Shown in pieces: positions 24,242 to 35,165 of a stretch of 64,000 nucleotides of DNA. The translations under genes and the position numbers were made by a program. The stretch comes from Corynebacterium choanae (lineage in GTDB: Bacteria > Actinomycetota > Actinomycetes > Mycobacteriales > Mycobacteriaceae): positions 744,001-808,000 of the forward strand of contig NZ_CP033896.1 in the NCBI RefSeq assembly GCF_003813965.1, given 5' to 3'. Numbering within the stretch: position 1 is the stretch's first letter; each line of letters opens with the position of its first letter. A model generated the notes under the pieces. The model was not told the origin of the DNA and searched no databases. It was given only the letters and a program-made list of their open reading frames with translations.

Positions 24242-24859
24242 CTATTCCGACGAAGTGGCTGAGGAAGGCGTGGCAGATGCGGGTGTTCTATCCGTTTCCG
24301 GCGCCGGAGACGAGACTGCACCATCGAACTCGGGAAGTTCATCAACGGTGTGCAGCGCCCACGTCACCGAGTAGGGTGATTCTTCCCCTGCATCGTTAAC
24401 TCCCACGATCACCGCAGTCACCTCGGCAACCAGCAGGGTTGGGCGGGCTTCATTGTCGGCAAGTGGTTCAACTGATCCAGGGATATTGACTGCAGCAATT
24501 TCGCCGGGAGCAAACACCTGCTCGGAAGAAGCAGCTGGATTGTCATAAAGCAACAACAGCTTCCACTCTGAATCCTTAACCTCCCGGGGAACCTTTAATG
24601 AGGCAGTTTCCTCCACTTTGATTGGCACAATAGTGGGATCCTGCACCGCACAGTCGGCGCCCAGCTCACACACTGCATAAGGGGACAACACGGTTTCCCC
24701 GTCATCGGTGGTGACTGTGACTTCCATGGCAGAAATATCAGTTGGGCGTGAATTCCACCAATGTTGGAATCCCACGGATGCAACCACCACCACAATGACT
24801 GCCACCAGCAAGATCATCAACTGGGTGAGGTTGTTGTTAGTTCGCTGCTTTGCCGCCAT
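24242..24859 (-). CDS. DUF2771-family membrane-anchored protein
   Basis: A 205-residue protein with a single N-terminal membrane anchor (about residues 12-32, LMILLVAVIVVVVASVGF), followed by HWWNSRP and an extracytoplasmic domain. In the domain MEVTVTTDDGE, SPYAVCELGADC with two cysteines, and a Thr/Pro/Ser-rich tail stand out. The HWWNSRP motif after the anchor and the paired Cys are the features by which I recall the corynebacterial DUF2771 family; no function is known to me. The ATG at 24859 (MAAKQRT) gives a clean cytoplasmic stub before the anchor; the frame extends 24 codons upstream. It is probably downstream of the glutaminyl cyclase gene in one transcript (118-base gap). Confidence 0.75.
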   Translation of the reverse strand: MAAKQRTNNNLTQLMILLVAVIVVVVASVGFQHWWNSRPTDISAMEVTVTTDDGETVLSPYAVCELGADCAVQDPTIVPIKVEETASLKVPREVKDSEWKLLLLYDNPAASSEQVFAPGEIAAVNIPGSVEPLADNEARPTLLVAEVTAVIVGVNDAGEESPYSVTWALHTVDELPEFDGAVSSPAPETDRTPASATPSSATSSE

Positions 24860-24977
24860 ACACGCATCCTTGAGTTGGGTTGGGTCGATCAACGACTCAC
24901 TAGAGTACTGCACACACAATAGCTGCAACACAGGCCGTCAACGGTTGGACAGTGTCATCATCGTTGACAACTGGTCA

Positions 24978-25865
24978 TCACTCGTGGGCAGGCTCCTCGG
25001 TGAAACGCACACGATACAGTGTTGGCCAGAGCTTTCCTGTGACATAGAACTCGTCACTGCCGCTGATACTGGCGACCCCGTTTGCGACCGCGTTGTTATT
25101 GTGTTGCACCGACTCGGGGTAGAGGCTGCTGATGTCCGCCACCCCAGTGACTTCTCCGCTTGCTGGATCAATCGTCACCACATATGGGGTCAGCCACACA
25201 TTGGCTCGCACTATGCCGTCGGTGCAGTCCAGTTCGTTGAGCTGATCGATCGGCTCACCGGCCAGGGTGACGGTGAAAGTACGCAGCTCGGCGAAGGTTT
25301 CCGCATCGCGGACAACCAGGGTCGATGTGCCATCCGAGGTCAGCAGTGTGTGTGAAGTCTCGTCATAACACACGCCCCAGCCTTCGCGGGGATTGTCCAC
25401 CGTGGAGCGCACCGTTAAGGTTTCTAGGTCCCGCAGATAAGCAATATGGTTACGCCAGGTAAGTTGCCAAATCCCGGCTGGAGTAACTGCCACGCCTTCG
25501 CCGAACTCATCATCAGCTAACGCTACTTGCACCTGTGGCGCCGCACCGGGGGTGGTGCGTTGAATGGTGGATTTTTCATACAAGCCACTGCCAATGACAA
25601 GCATTTGCCCGTCAGTATCAAGTCCTTGTGTAAACAGCTCAGCGTCGAAGGGATAGCGTTGCACAACCTGCGGGTATTGATTGACATGCTGGGCTAAACG
25701 TTGCTCCTGGGTGGCTAAATCAGGTCGGCTTTCCTGCGCGGATGAGGAACTTGCTGCCGTGGGGAATTCAGCTACAGTCAGGGCGTTGGTACAGCCGGAT
25801 GTTGCAGCGGCTATACCCGCCACAGTAAACAGTAGTGACGTCAATATTCGGCGAGTGTGCTTCAC
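24978..25865 (-). CDS. Glutaminyl-peptide cyclotransferase, lipoprotein
   Basis: Plant/bacterial-type glutaminyl cyclase that converts N-terminal Gln to pyroglutamate, here exported. The signal peptide MKHTRRILTSLLFTVAG ends in the lipobox TSGC, so Cys25 is the likely lipid anchor. The domain of about 230 residues is a five-bladed propeller type: YPFDAELFTQGLDTDGQ, GSGLYEKSTIQ, FGEGVAVTPAGIWQLTWRN, NPREGWGVCYDE, LNELDCTDGIVRANVW and ANGVASISGSDEFYVTGKLWP. The ELFTQGL, EGW and TGKLWP motifs are diagnostic. Length is 295 residues. It heads a two-gene unit with DUF2771. Confidence 0.9.
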   Translation of the reverse strand: MKHTRRILTSLLFTVAGIAAATSGCTNALTVAEFPTAASSSSAQESRPDLATQEQRLAQHVNQYPQVVQRYPFDAELFTQGLDTDGQMLVIGSGLYEKSTIQRTTPGAAPQVQVALADDEFGEGVAVTPAGIWQLTWRNHIAYLRDLETLTVRSTVDNPREGWGVCYDETSHTLLTSDGTSTLVVRDAETFAELRTFTVTLAGEPIDQLNELDCTDGIVRANVWLTPYVVTIDPASGEVTGVADISSLYPESVQHNNNAVANGVASISGSDEFYVTGKLWPTLYRVRFTEEPAHE

Positions 25866-26597
25866 AAGATCCCTTCCCCATTACGGCGCGGAGGCAACAG
25901 CATGCACAGTGTAGCTGAGAGCATTGCACAGGTTTGTGCAAGGGTTTCTCACAGCCGCAACCTTGTGCGAGCATCATCGGTGGGATGGGGTGGCAGCGTG
26001 CAGCAGTGCACTAACCCCAACCGGGGCAACTTGTTGCCGGTCAAGTTGCAGATCGTATCCGACCAATGAGACAGTAGCCCTGCAACGTTCCATGCGTCAT
26101 ACCCGTCGAACGTGGTGCCTGCCATACGGGGAGATACCCTCGCCTGGTGTGAGGTTGTACCCCCGTGGAGCACGTCGAGCCCTTTGCAGTGTTATCAGTA
26201 TTTTCACAGCATGTGTGCAGAGTGCTGAGGTTAAAGCAGATCCTGGTGGTCTCGGTTTCCGACAGGTGCTGCTTGGTTACGACGAGTTTTGACGCACGGG
26301 ACACAGGCCAGCTTTTAAGGGGCGGCCTGTTGCAACGAGCAGTACTCCGTGTGCCACCATGCACCAGCATCTTTTTTCTGGCTACACAGAAACACTACTC
26401 GGGGAACAACATTTCAATAGTGATGCTGTTGCAAACGTCAGCAGACAACCACAGCTAACTGCGGTAAACAGAATCGACCCTCCCGTCGAAACCCTTGCGT
26501 ATTTTTCTCATCGCCGGGTTTTCATTGGAGGAAACCCTGCCCCGCAGCTAGTCCCAACGCTGACCGGCAGCCGTTGAAGCAACAATATGTGAAGGCT
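25866..26597. other. Divergent 730-base spacer
   Basis: The spacer lies between the glutaminyl cyclase gene (minus) and the purine permease (plus). A short hairpin CAGGCC/GGCCTG lies near 26306-26336. I see no gene and no recognised riboswitch. Confidence 0.4.
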
Positions 26598-28082
26598 ATG
26601 AACGCGAAACAACGAAGTGGTTCGGCAACCGCCGCACCGGCTACACCAACCGGTGGACTGGATCGGTACTTTTCCATTACCCAACGAGGCTCCACAGTCG
26701 GCACCGAAATTCGTGCCGGCGTCGTGACCTTCTTCGCGATGGCCTACATCGTGATTTTGAACCCGCTCATTTTGGGCACCATCGCCGACGTGGATGGGAA
26801 TTCCCTCGGCACCGCGCGGGTTGCTGCGGTCACCGCACTCGCCGCCGGTGTCATGACCATCGGATTCGGACTTATTGCCCGCTATCCTTTCGGTATCGCC
26901 ACCGGGCTGGGGATTAACACCCTGGTGGCTGTCACCCTCGTCGCCACTAAAGGACTGACCTGGCCTGAAGCCATGGGCCTGGTGGTTATCGACGGTATTG
27001 TCATTGTTATTTTGGCCGCCTCCGGGTTCCGGGTGGCGGTCTTTAATGCTATTCCGCACGATTTGAAAACCGCTATGGGCGTCGGCATCGGCTTATTCAT
27101 CGCGATGATTGGCCTGGTGGACGCCGGCTTTGTGCGCCGACTTCCAGACGCCGCAAACACCACCGTGCCGGTGGGGCTTGGTATTGGCGGCTCGATCGCC
27201 TCCTGGCCAACCTTTGTGTTCTGTGTGGGGCTGGTCCTGTGCGGCATCCTGGTGGTGAAACAAGTCCGCGGCGGGCTGTTTATCGCCATTGTTGCCAACA
27301 CCATTTTGGCGATGATCGTCCAGGCACTTACCGGCGCCGGACCGTCGTTCGTCGACGGCAAACCAAATCCTGCCGGCTGGTCGCTGGCTGTGCCGGAGCT
27401 CCCGGACGGTTTAGGTTCGCTGCCGGATCTTTCCCTGGTTGGCCAAGTCGACCTGCTGGGCGCTTTTACCCGCATCGGGGTGCTGGCGGCTTCACTGCTG
27501 GTGTTTACCCTGGTGCTTGCGAACTTCTTCGACGCAATGGGCACCATGACCGCTCTTGGTCGGCAAGCGAACCTCACCGACGCTGAGGGGAATCTACCCG
27601 ATATGAAACGCGCCCTGATCGTTGAAGGTGTCGGCGCAATCGTGGGTGGTTCTGCTTCCTCATCATCCAACACGGTGTACATCGACTCTGCGGCAGGTAT
27701 CGCTGACGGTGCCCGCACCGGGTTGGCCAACGTAGTTACCGGTTTGCTGTTTTTGGTTGCGATGTTTTTCACCCCGCTCTATGAGATTGTTCCCATTGAG
27801 GCGGCCGCCCCAGTACTCGTCGTAGTCGGGGCGATGATGATGGCACAAATCAAAGACATCAACTTTGCCGACTTTTCCGTGGCACTGCCAGCATTCCTCA
27901 CCATCGTGGTCATGCCGTTTACCTACTCGATTGCCAACGGTATCGGCATCGGCTTTATCGCCTGGGTGTTGATGGCAACCGCCGCCGGACGGGCGAAACA
28001 AGTCCACTGGCTGCTGTGGCTAATCAGTGCTCTGTTCCTGCTGTACTTTGCGATCGATCCAGTCTTGGGTGCGATCAGTTAA
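26598..28082 (+). CDS. AzgA-family purine (hypoxanthine/guanine/adenine) permease
   Basis: A 494-residue membrane symporter of the AzgA branch of the NCS2/NAT superfamily. Diagnostic segments are GTEIRAGVVTFFAMAYIVILNPLIL at the first helix, TALAAGVMTIGFGLIARYPFGIATGLGIN, FFDAMGTMTALGRQANL, and VGGSASSSSNTVYIDSAAGIADGARTGL with the substrate-site residues. About 12-13 helices are visible. The ATG at 26598 was chosen with GAAGG close upstream; a GTG at 26589 and a TTG at 26574 are in frame. A long terminator follows. It transports purine bases with protons in known relatives; the exact base is not readable from the sequence. Confidence 0.9.
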   Translation: MNAKQRSGSATAAPATPTGGLDRYFSITQRGSTVGTEIRAGVVTFFAMAYIVILNPLILGTIADVDGNSLGTARVAAVTALAAGVMTIGFGLIARYPFGIATGLGINTLVAVTLVATKGLTWPEAMGLVVIDGIVIVILAASGFRVAVFNAIPHDLKTAMGVGIGLFIAMIGLVDAGFVRRLPDAANTTVPVGLGIGGSIASWPTFVFCVGLVLCGILVVKQVRGGLFIAIVANTILAMIVQALTGAGPSFVDGKPNPAGWSLAVPELPDGLGSLPDLSLVGQVDLLGAFTRIGVLAASLLVFTLVLANFFDAMGTMTALGRQANLTDAEGNLPDMKRALIVEGVGAIVGGSASSSSNTVYIDSAAGIADGARTGLANVVTGLLFLVAMFFTPLYEIVPIEAAAPVLVVVGAMMMAQIKDINFADFSVALPAFLTIVVMPFTYSIANGIGIGFIAWVLMATAAGRAKQVHWLLWLISALFLLYFAIDPVLGAIS

Positions 28083-28151
28083 CCAGTAGGTGTTGAGGGC
28101 AAAACATGAGATAGCATCTGCCCCCGTCTGAAGATAGTCGCTGCCTGAACG

Positions 28152-28225
28152 ACACCGGCATGGTGACCTGCACACCCCTCTTACACAGGGATGGTGTGTG
28201 GTCATCATGCCGGTGTTTGTTTTTT
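28152..28225 (+). terminator. Strong terminator of the purine permease gene
   Basis: An arm of about 24 bases starting ACACCGGCATGGTGACC pairs almost fully with the arm ending GGTCATCATGCCGGTGT and is followed by TTGTTTTTT. It lies 70 bases after the stop. Confidence 0.85.
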
Positions 28226-28505
28226 CGGCAAGATAGATAAGGGACAGGGCGCCGTGCACACCACTTGGCGGCGCGCCGGGCATGGCAGGGGAAGCAGGCT
28301 AACCCCTGCACGTTGCGGATAGTGAAGTTGTGGCCGCACCGGTGGCGCGGTATGTTGTACCGCTCCAGTGTTGTCAACGACGCCAACGGGCATGCGTTTG
28401 GATTGTCGCTTGGCACAGTTGTGCGGTGCTTCGCCGGTGGATCCGCAGTGCAGCGATGCCTTGTGGCCTGTCGGCTTGGTGTGTGCGGTGGCATACAATA
28501 GCGTT
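28226..28505. other. Spacer before the TrmH-family gene
   Basis: About 280 bases. The frame of the next gene is open through part of it, but that stretch shows no family similarity. The only regulatory signal I see is the -10-like TACAAT at 28494-28499. Confidence 0.4.
28494..28499 (+). promoter_or_regulatory. -10-like TACAAT before the TrmH-family gene
   Basis: TACAAT ends 6 bases before the GTG at 28506 and no Shine-Dalgarno intervenes, which suggests a leaderless transcript. Confidence 0.5.
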
Positions 28506-29363
28506 GTGCTTGCCCCGATACCGATTGATGATCCGCTGGATCCTCGCCTGGATGATATTCGTTCACTCAACAGCTCTGACCGTCGCCCTGATCTTCCTGG
28601 CGGGAAAGGGCTCGTTATTGCGGAAGGAACCCTCGTTGGTGGCAGACTTCTGCAATCCCGCTGTGCGCTTAGCAGTGTGGTAGGTGTGCCGGGCAAACTT
28701 GAGCGGCTCCTGGCTGACCCTGTTGCCGCCGCGAAACTCACCGAAGCTACGGTGCCGGTGTATTCCGTGTCCCGGGAAGTGTTGGCGCAAGCTGTGGGCT
28801 TCGATGTGCACCGGGGTTTATTGATCACCGCGCACCGGCCGAAGGCACTTGATCCGGCCGACATTATTGCCACTGCCCGTACGGTGGTGGTGTGTGAAGG
28901 GGTGGGGGATCACGAAAATATTGGTGCAATTTTTCGGAATGCGGCAGGACTTGGGGTCGATGGGGTGCTATTTGGGGCGGGATGCGCCGATCCGTTGTAT
29001 CGCCGTTCGGTGCGGGTTTCGATGGGGCATGTGCTAACTATTCCGTTTGCTCATTTTCATCCTCGTCCCACTACTTGGCAGCGGGACTTGGCCGGGTTGA
29101 CTGCCGCCGGGTTTCGGATTGTGTCATTGACACCGAACCCGCAGATGCCGCTGCTGCGCGAGGCACTCGTCGATAGCGATGGGGCACCGTTTGCCAAGAT
29201 TGCGCTGATGGTAGGGGCGGAAGGTCCGGGGTTGAGTGAACATGCGATGCGGGCATCAGATATTCGTGCCCGAATCCCGATGGCGGCAGGAACTGACTCG
29301 CTGAATGTCGCAACGGCTGCCGCTATTGCCTTGTATGAGCGGCAACGCAGTCTTCTTGGGTAA
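28506..29363 (+). CDS. TrmH/SpoU-family RNA 2'-O-methyltransferase
   Basis: A 285-residue SPOUT-fold enzyme that methylates ribose 2'-OH in rRNA or tRNA using S-adenosylmethionine. An N-terminal substrate-binding domain (residues about 5-100, GKGLVIAEGTLVGGRLLQS) precedes the catalytic domain with motif 1 VVVCEGVGDHENIGAIFRNA, motif 2 IALMVGAEGPGL and motif 3 IPMAAGTDSLNVATAAAIALYE. The conserved Asn and Arg in motif 1 and the knot Ser-Leu-Asn-Val are intact. The GTG at 28506 was preferred over upstream frame extensions because similarity starts there and a -10-like box lies directly before it. The target RNA position cannot be deduced. Confidence 0.92.
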   Translation: MLAPIPIDDPLDPRLDDIRSLNSSDRRPDLPGGKGLVIAEGTLVGGRLLQSRCALSSVVGVPGKLERLLADPVAAAKLTEATVPVYSVSREVLAQAVGFDVHRGLLITAHRPKALDPADIIATARTVVVCEGVGDHENIGAIFRNAAGLGVDGVLFGAGCADPLYRRSVRVSMGHVLTIPFAHFHPRPTTWQRDLAGLTAAGFRIVSLTPNPQMPLLREALVDSDGAPFAKIALMVGAEGPGLSEHAMRASDIRARIPMAAGTDSLNVATAAAIALYERQRSLLG

Positions 29364-29500
29364 CCAGGTAGTTGACACTCACCCCGAATACTGTGTGCAG
29401 GGGAATCGGCGTGATCGTGCGCAGAGGTGGGAAAACACGCTATCGCAGCGCCACGGGCTGCCACGTGCCTGCTGACAACCTTACGGGCGTTGGCTTGTTC

Positions 29501-30376
29501 CTACCGTTTGCGATGCTTCCAGGCCTGATACAGCGATCCGGCGATGCTTCCCACCACAGCTGATGCCTGTTTCACCCCGCTGACAAGTGTGTCTTTGATA
29601 GGCAGGGAAGTATTCGGGACTTCCTGCAGGGGACGTTCATAGTCGTCGTAGTCGCGGTCGGCGGGATGAAGCTGAAGTTTTTTCGCCGATGATTCGATAA
29701 GGTGTTCCATCGAATGTTTCGCGCGTGGGGCGGCAACTTTCGGTTCTGGCCGACCGTCGACGGCGAACGCGGACACAAACAGGGATGGCCCTTGGGCGTC
29801 GACGGTGAATCCGAGCCAATGCTGATGGGCGGCGGTGACAAAATCGGTTGGTGCAAATGGCAAATCGAGGGGATCATCCGACGGCGGGGAGACTTCACCG
29901 GCCCACAGTGGCTGTTCAAAAGGTTCGGGAAGGCCGACATCTTCATACACCCGGTTGCGTTTCGCGGCGAACAGTCGCTGGGGTTGAAGATCCCCGCCGG
30001 CGGCGGAAAAATGTGCACAGCCGGCATAGCCGGTGGTGGTGTTCACTGCGAAAATGTAGACGTCTTCCGCCGGTAGTGAATGCAACAGTCGTGGGTCGAT
30101 CGTGGAAAGCTCAAGGATGTCGTCCCGGACGGTCTGCACCATGGTGACGTGCGGATAGCCGGCAATATAAAACTCGTCCGCGGAGGCTGGCACCGACCGG
30201 TTGAGGGGGAATTGGCCAATGGGGGTGATCGGCCAGCGGGGATTAAGCTGGGCGAGATATTTTCGCCCGAATCCGCGGTCAGCATGGGTGCCTGAGGTCA
30301 CGGCTGCTAAGGGCTGGTCGGTGTTGACAAACCACAGGGTGACCACTGTGCCCGGGTTTGGCATCCGTGAGGTCAT
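29501..30376 (-). CDS. DUF6928-family protein
   Basis: A 291-residue soluble protein. By memory of actinobacterial DUF6928 members, the shared pattern is an N-terminal strand with a small-molecule-like VVTLWFVNTDQP, a central DPRLLHSLPAEDVYIFAVNTTTGYAGC region, VGLPEPFEQPLWAGE, and DLPFAPTDFVTAAHQHWLGF. The two last motifs match the Streptomyces version (PFE.PYWAGE; YPLPFHP...GEEAL...FGF) well. The C-terminus adds a basic helical tail of about 70 residues with a weakly hydrophobic GVKQASAVVGSIAG segment. Function is unknown to me. It follows sepH by 66 bases on the same strand and may share its transcript. Confidence 0.7.
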   Translation of the reverse strand: MTSRMPNPGTVVTLWFVNTDQPLAAVTSGTHADRGFGRKYLAQLNPRWPITPIGQFPLNRSVPASADEFYIAGYPHVTMVQTVRDDILELSTIDPRLLHSLPAEDVYIFAVNTTTGYAGCAHFSAAGGDLQPQRLFAAKRNRVYEDVGLPEPFEQPLWAGEVSPPSDDPLDLPFAPTDFVTAAHQHWLGFTVDAQGPSLFVSAFAVDGRPEPKVAAPRAKHSMEHLIESSAKKLQLHPADRDYDDYERPLQEVPNTSLPIKDTLVSGVKQASAVVGSIAGSLYQAWKHRKR

Positions 30377-30442
30377 TGCTATCGTCAGCGCCTTTCTAAG
30401 GGAACACGTGCCAAGCAGGGAGGAACCCTGTGGCGAAAAACA

Positions 30443-31630
30443 TTAGCGGCGGGGTGGTTTCTTCGGACGAACACCAAGAAGAATATCTTCCCAGTTTGGT
30501 GTTTCGGCACGCCGTTTGCGGCGTTGTTGTCCAGCGGACTCCCCGGTGTCGGGGATGAGAAGATCTTGGCCTTTCACCGTTTTGGTGGAGGTGTTGCGTG
30601 GCCGCAATTCGGTGACATTGGCGGGGGTGTCCGCAGCGGTTTGTTCAGCTGCAGCGCTATCGGTGGCTGCTGCATCGGGAGTGTGCAGGTGGGGCTCTGG
30701 TTGCCGCTGTTCGGTGGGACGTTGCATCAGCCGGGCAGCTTGCGGGGTGAGTTCCCCTAATATGATGGCGGCCTGTTCATCGCTGATCGGCTGGCTGGTG
30801 GTTGGGGGTTCGGTGATAGTGCGTGCCAGAGGATTATTTGGCAGGGCTGCAAGGGTGGCGCCTTCATGGTCTTGGAGCACCCATTGGGCAGGCTCGTCGG
30901 TGTTACCAGCCCAGGTAACTGTGGTGACCCAGCGTTGTTCCACATCGGTGAACGCATCCCAGTGGCCGTCTTCCGGGGTGAGGTGCAGCCCAACGAGATA
31001 GGTGTCAACGACTTCTTGGAGGGTGAGCCGAGCCGGGCCGTCGCCGCGCACCGGCAGGGCAAGTTTGGCTTTGCCGAGTTGGTTTTTCCGCTGGCGCAAC
31101 ACTGGTACAGCAAAAGCTTTGATCCGTTCCGGGGAGACCCCGGCACGTGCCGCCACATCGCTGACCCGTTCACCCCGCCGAATACGTAACTGGATTTCCC
31201 GCGGGCTGATATTTAACGGCATTCGCGGGTCGCGTGCGCGCCCCGTCCGGGGGGCTGGTGCAGGATTGGATGGTTCAGGGGTGGAACCAGCTGGTGCTGG
31301 AGCTGTTTCGCTGCTGTGTGCGGGAGTGTTCGGTGTAGGCGAAGTGTCCCCGCTAGCAGCGTCCGCCCCGGTGGCAGCAGGAGTGTCGGTGGTGCCTGCA
31401 GTGGGGTCAGGGTGACCGGCGGCAGTATCCACCGCCAGGAGTGTGCGAATCTCGTCGGTGATGGGCAGCACAAACTGCTGTGGTGGCGCCGCTGGTGGGG
31501 CATCATCACCGCTGTTATCACTGGTGTGTGGTGCGGCGGCGGTGTGTGAGGTGTCGTCATCAGCGGCGACAGGGGTGAGCACCAGCTGTTCCGCAGTCGA
31601 CGACTCGGCGATAATTTTCAGCTCAACCAT
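30443..31630 (-). CDS. sepH: Septation protein SepH
   Basis: Actinobacterial division regulator that binds and stabilises FtsZ filaments in Streptomyces and mycobacteria. The N-terminal DUF3071 domain starts MVELKIIAESS and continues to FVLPITDEIRTLL. A Pro/Thr/Ala-rich linker of about 75 residues interrupts the domain before RMPLNISPREIQLRIRRGERVSDVAARAGVSPERI, the helix-turn-helix segment. PVLRQRKNQLGKAKLALPVR and LQEVVDTYL complete the conserved core. A long disordered region ends in TPNWEDILLGVRPK, the C-terminal signature. An in-frame GTG two codons upstream (31636) has AGGAG at better spacing, so the protein may begin MTMVEL. The gene is in the order sepH - DUF6928 on the minus strand. 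Confidence 0.93.
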   Translation of the reverse strand: MVELKIIAESSTAEQLVLTPVAADDDTSHTAAAPHTSDNSGDDAPPAAPPQQFVLPITDEIRTLLAVDTAAGHPDPTAGTTDTPAATGADAASGDTSPTPNTPAHSSETAPAPAGSTPEPSNPAPAPRTGRARDPRMPLNISPREIQLRIRRGERVSDVAARAGVSPERIKAFAVPVLRQRKNQLGKAKLALPVRGDGPARLTLQEVVDTYLVGLHLTPEDGHWDAFTDVEQRWVTTVTWAGNTDEPAQWVLQDHEGATLAALPNNPLARTITEPPTTSQPISDEQAAIILGELTPQAARLMQRPTEQRQPEPHLHTPDAAATDSAAAEQTAADTPANVTELRPRNTSTKTVKGQDLLIPDTGESAGQQRRKRRAETPNWEDILLGVRPKKPPRR

Positions 31631-31636
31631 GGTCAC

Positions 31637-32193
31637 TTCAGCTCCTATCAGCAGCGGGCGATAGTCACAAGCACGCCGTGCACACGAGTGCGTGCAACAT
31701 GCGGTGACAGTGGTGTCATCGCCGAAGCGGGACGCAACTGCATGTCCAGGGCAGTGTTGCTGGCGGCTAGCTTTTTACTGTATCGCAATTTGGGCTACAT
31801 GTACGCCGACGGCGCGCCACGGGGGCAATGTGTCCACCCGGATATTTCCCTGTTCCCGCCGGGATGCGGACTGGTTTGCGCCGGAACACTCTATTCGGTG
31901 GCAGGGAAGAGCCGTGATCTTGCGGTGCAGAGGCAGCCCAACACTGCTGCAGGTGAGATGGCGGCAGCAGTGCGAAAGAATAGCGCATTCGAAGCTGTGC
32001 TGAGTGTGGTGCACAACCTGCACAGCGCAGTATTTACCAGGTGATTGCAGCGAAACGGTGCACGTGCAGGGATGCCCCCGCACGTGCACCGGGATATGTT
32101 GCAGGATCAGCACTGTGATGGGTGCAGCACGCAGCCAGCAAAGTCACCTTGTACAGAAGGGATCATCGTCGGTGGCATTGCAGCAATCGGTGA
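31637..32193. other. Spacer between serC and sepH
   Basis: About 560 bases between two minus-strand genes. It holds the serC terminator hairpin (32056-32091) and the Shine-Dalgarno for sepH. Open frames here are shadows or chance. Confidence 0.5.
32056..32091 (-). terminator. Terminator of serC
   Basis: CGGTGCACGTGC and GCACGTGCACCG form a perfect 12-bp stem with a 12-base loop, followed on the minus strand by GTTTCG. It lies about 100 bases after the serC stop. Confidence 0.65.
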
Positions 32194-33723
<1,530 letters not shown>

Positions 33724-34659
33724 ATGAGCCATGAACAACCCAACCAGATCGCTGATATTGCTCTTACTGCCGGCGACTATGCTGCCAACATCAACCCCTG
33801 CGGGGCGGGGCTGCGCGCCTTGACCTATCAGGGGCGATCCCTAACCGAAACTTATCCGGTGGGGGCGAAACCGCCGATGAAAACAGGATGCGTGCTTGCC
33901 CCTTGGCCGAATCGCACCGCCGATGGGGTGTTTGATTTCCGCGGCACCCTCTATCAACTGCCTGTTAATGAGCCTGCCCGCAACAATGCGATTCACGGCT
34001 TGGTGTTTGCCAAGGACTTCACCGTAGTGGAGCACACCACTGATGCTGTTTCGCTTACTACCACTGTTGACGAACCGTGGCCGTGGCCAACTACGATCAC
34101 CATGCGCTACCAACTCGCGGCGGAAACCGGGCTGACTATTACCGCGACCGCGACAAACACGGGCAACACCGCCGCCCCATATGGCATTGGTCTGCACACC
34201 TATCTCAACGCTCAAGGTGCCGCAGTAGACGACTGTGCGCTCACCATGCCTGTTCAAGCCCGCATTCCAATGGATCCAACACGCTGTTTGCCTTGCGGTC
34301 CGGCGATCCCGGTAGGCGAAGATCGCCTCGGATCGTTTGACGATCGGCTGCTGCGCGGAGTGTGGATGGACTATCCCTTCCATCCGCTGACCCCAAATGA
34401 GGCTGGTGAATATGTGTACACGCTGCATCATGAAGGCCGCGGTGTGCAGCTGATTTGTGACCACAACTATCGCTGGGTGCAAGTATTTACCGCCGATCCG
34501 GACCATGGCCAGGCGTTCCCTGATCGGGGCAGGGCGGTTGCAGTAGAGCCGATGACCTGTCCACCGAATGCGTTGCGCACCGGAGAAGATCTCATTGTGC
34601 TGGAACCCGGGGCGACGACGACTGCTGTCTGTCGAATGGTTGCCTACGAGCGGGGGTAG
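33724..34659 (+). CDS. Aldose 1-epimerase family protein
   Basis: A 311-residue beta-sandwich protein of the GalM superfamily, which interconverts alpha and beta sugar anomers or binds hexose phosphates. Motifs are LAPWPNRTADGVFDFRGTLYQLPVNEPARNNAIHGLV, where Asn-Arg and His are the family's substrate residues, GIGLHTYLN with the second conserved His, and AVAVEPMTCPPNAL with the candidate catalytic Glu. The ATG at 33724 gives MSHEQPNQIADI; the frame extends 11 codons upstream. The specific sugar is unknown. It stands as a single gene between serC and gltA. Confidence 0.88.
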   Translation: MSHEQPNQIADIALTAGDYAANINPCGAGLRALTYQGRSLTETYPVGAKPPMKTGCVLAPWPNRTADGVFDFRGTLYQLPVNEPARNNAIHGLVFAKDFTVVEHTTDAVSLTTTVDEPWPWPTTITMRYQLAAETGLTITATATNTGNTAAPYGIGLHTYLNAQGAAVDDCALTMPVQARIPMDPTRCLPCGPAIPVGEDRLGSFDDRLLRGVWMDYPFHPLTPNEAGEYVYTLHHEGRGVQLICDHNYRWVQVFTADPDHGQAFPDRGRAVAVEPMTCPPNALRTGEDLIVLEPGATTTAVCRMVAYERG

Positions 34660-35165
34660 TGAGGAGGTGGCTGTCGGCTGCCTGTGGGGGAGGGTAAGTC
34701 CTGTGATGGCCACCCTGTCGGCGCTGAGAGTGCCTGCTATCACTTCTTGTTTTCACCAGGTAGTAGGCCTCATGGTGCGATCATTTCTGCGGCTGCCTGC
34801 CGGCTGGGGTGGGGCGGGCGGCGGGGGGAGGGAGCAGAAAAAAATGTGTACTTAAATATGTTTTCTCGGTCACAGGCTTTGCTATCATAAAACGCATGCA
34901 TCACGGCCAGGCAGCTGGCACGACCTCGTGCCATACTGCAATGTATTGCCGATCTGCCTGAGGTTTATCGCCGTGCCGTATGACCCCTGACTGCTGTGTG
35001 GCTGCCTCATATCTGCTCATTGCAACATGAGGCCGGCCATGGTGGAAGTTTGCGCCAAGCAGCGCAACAGCAACCACTATCGAGCACTGCAGCTTTGCGC
35101 GAGACTTTATCTTCAGCCAGCGCAGGGGAAGTAAAACGAATACCCATTACTTGGAAAGGGACACC
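34660..35165 (+). other. gltA upstream region
   Basis: About 500 bases. A TTTGCTATCATAA stretch at about 34877-34889 resembles an extended -10 element. In C. glutamicum this promoter is controlled by RamA, RamB and other regulators; I do not see a site that I would assign confidently. No gene is present. Confidence 0.4.

Noticed and set aside
26882..27772. 296-codon minus-strand frame opposite the purine permease
   Set aside because: It is the antisense shadow of a clear membrane-protein gene, with Thr/Ser/Pro-rich composition.
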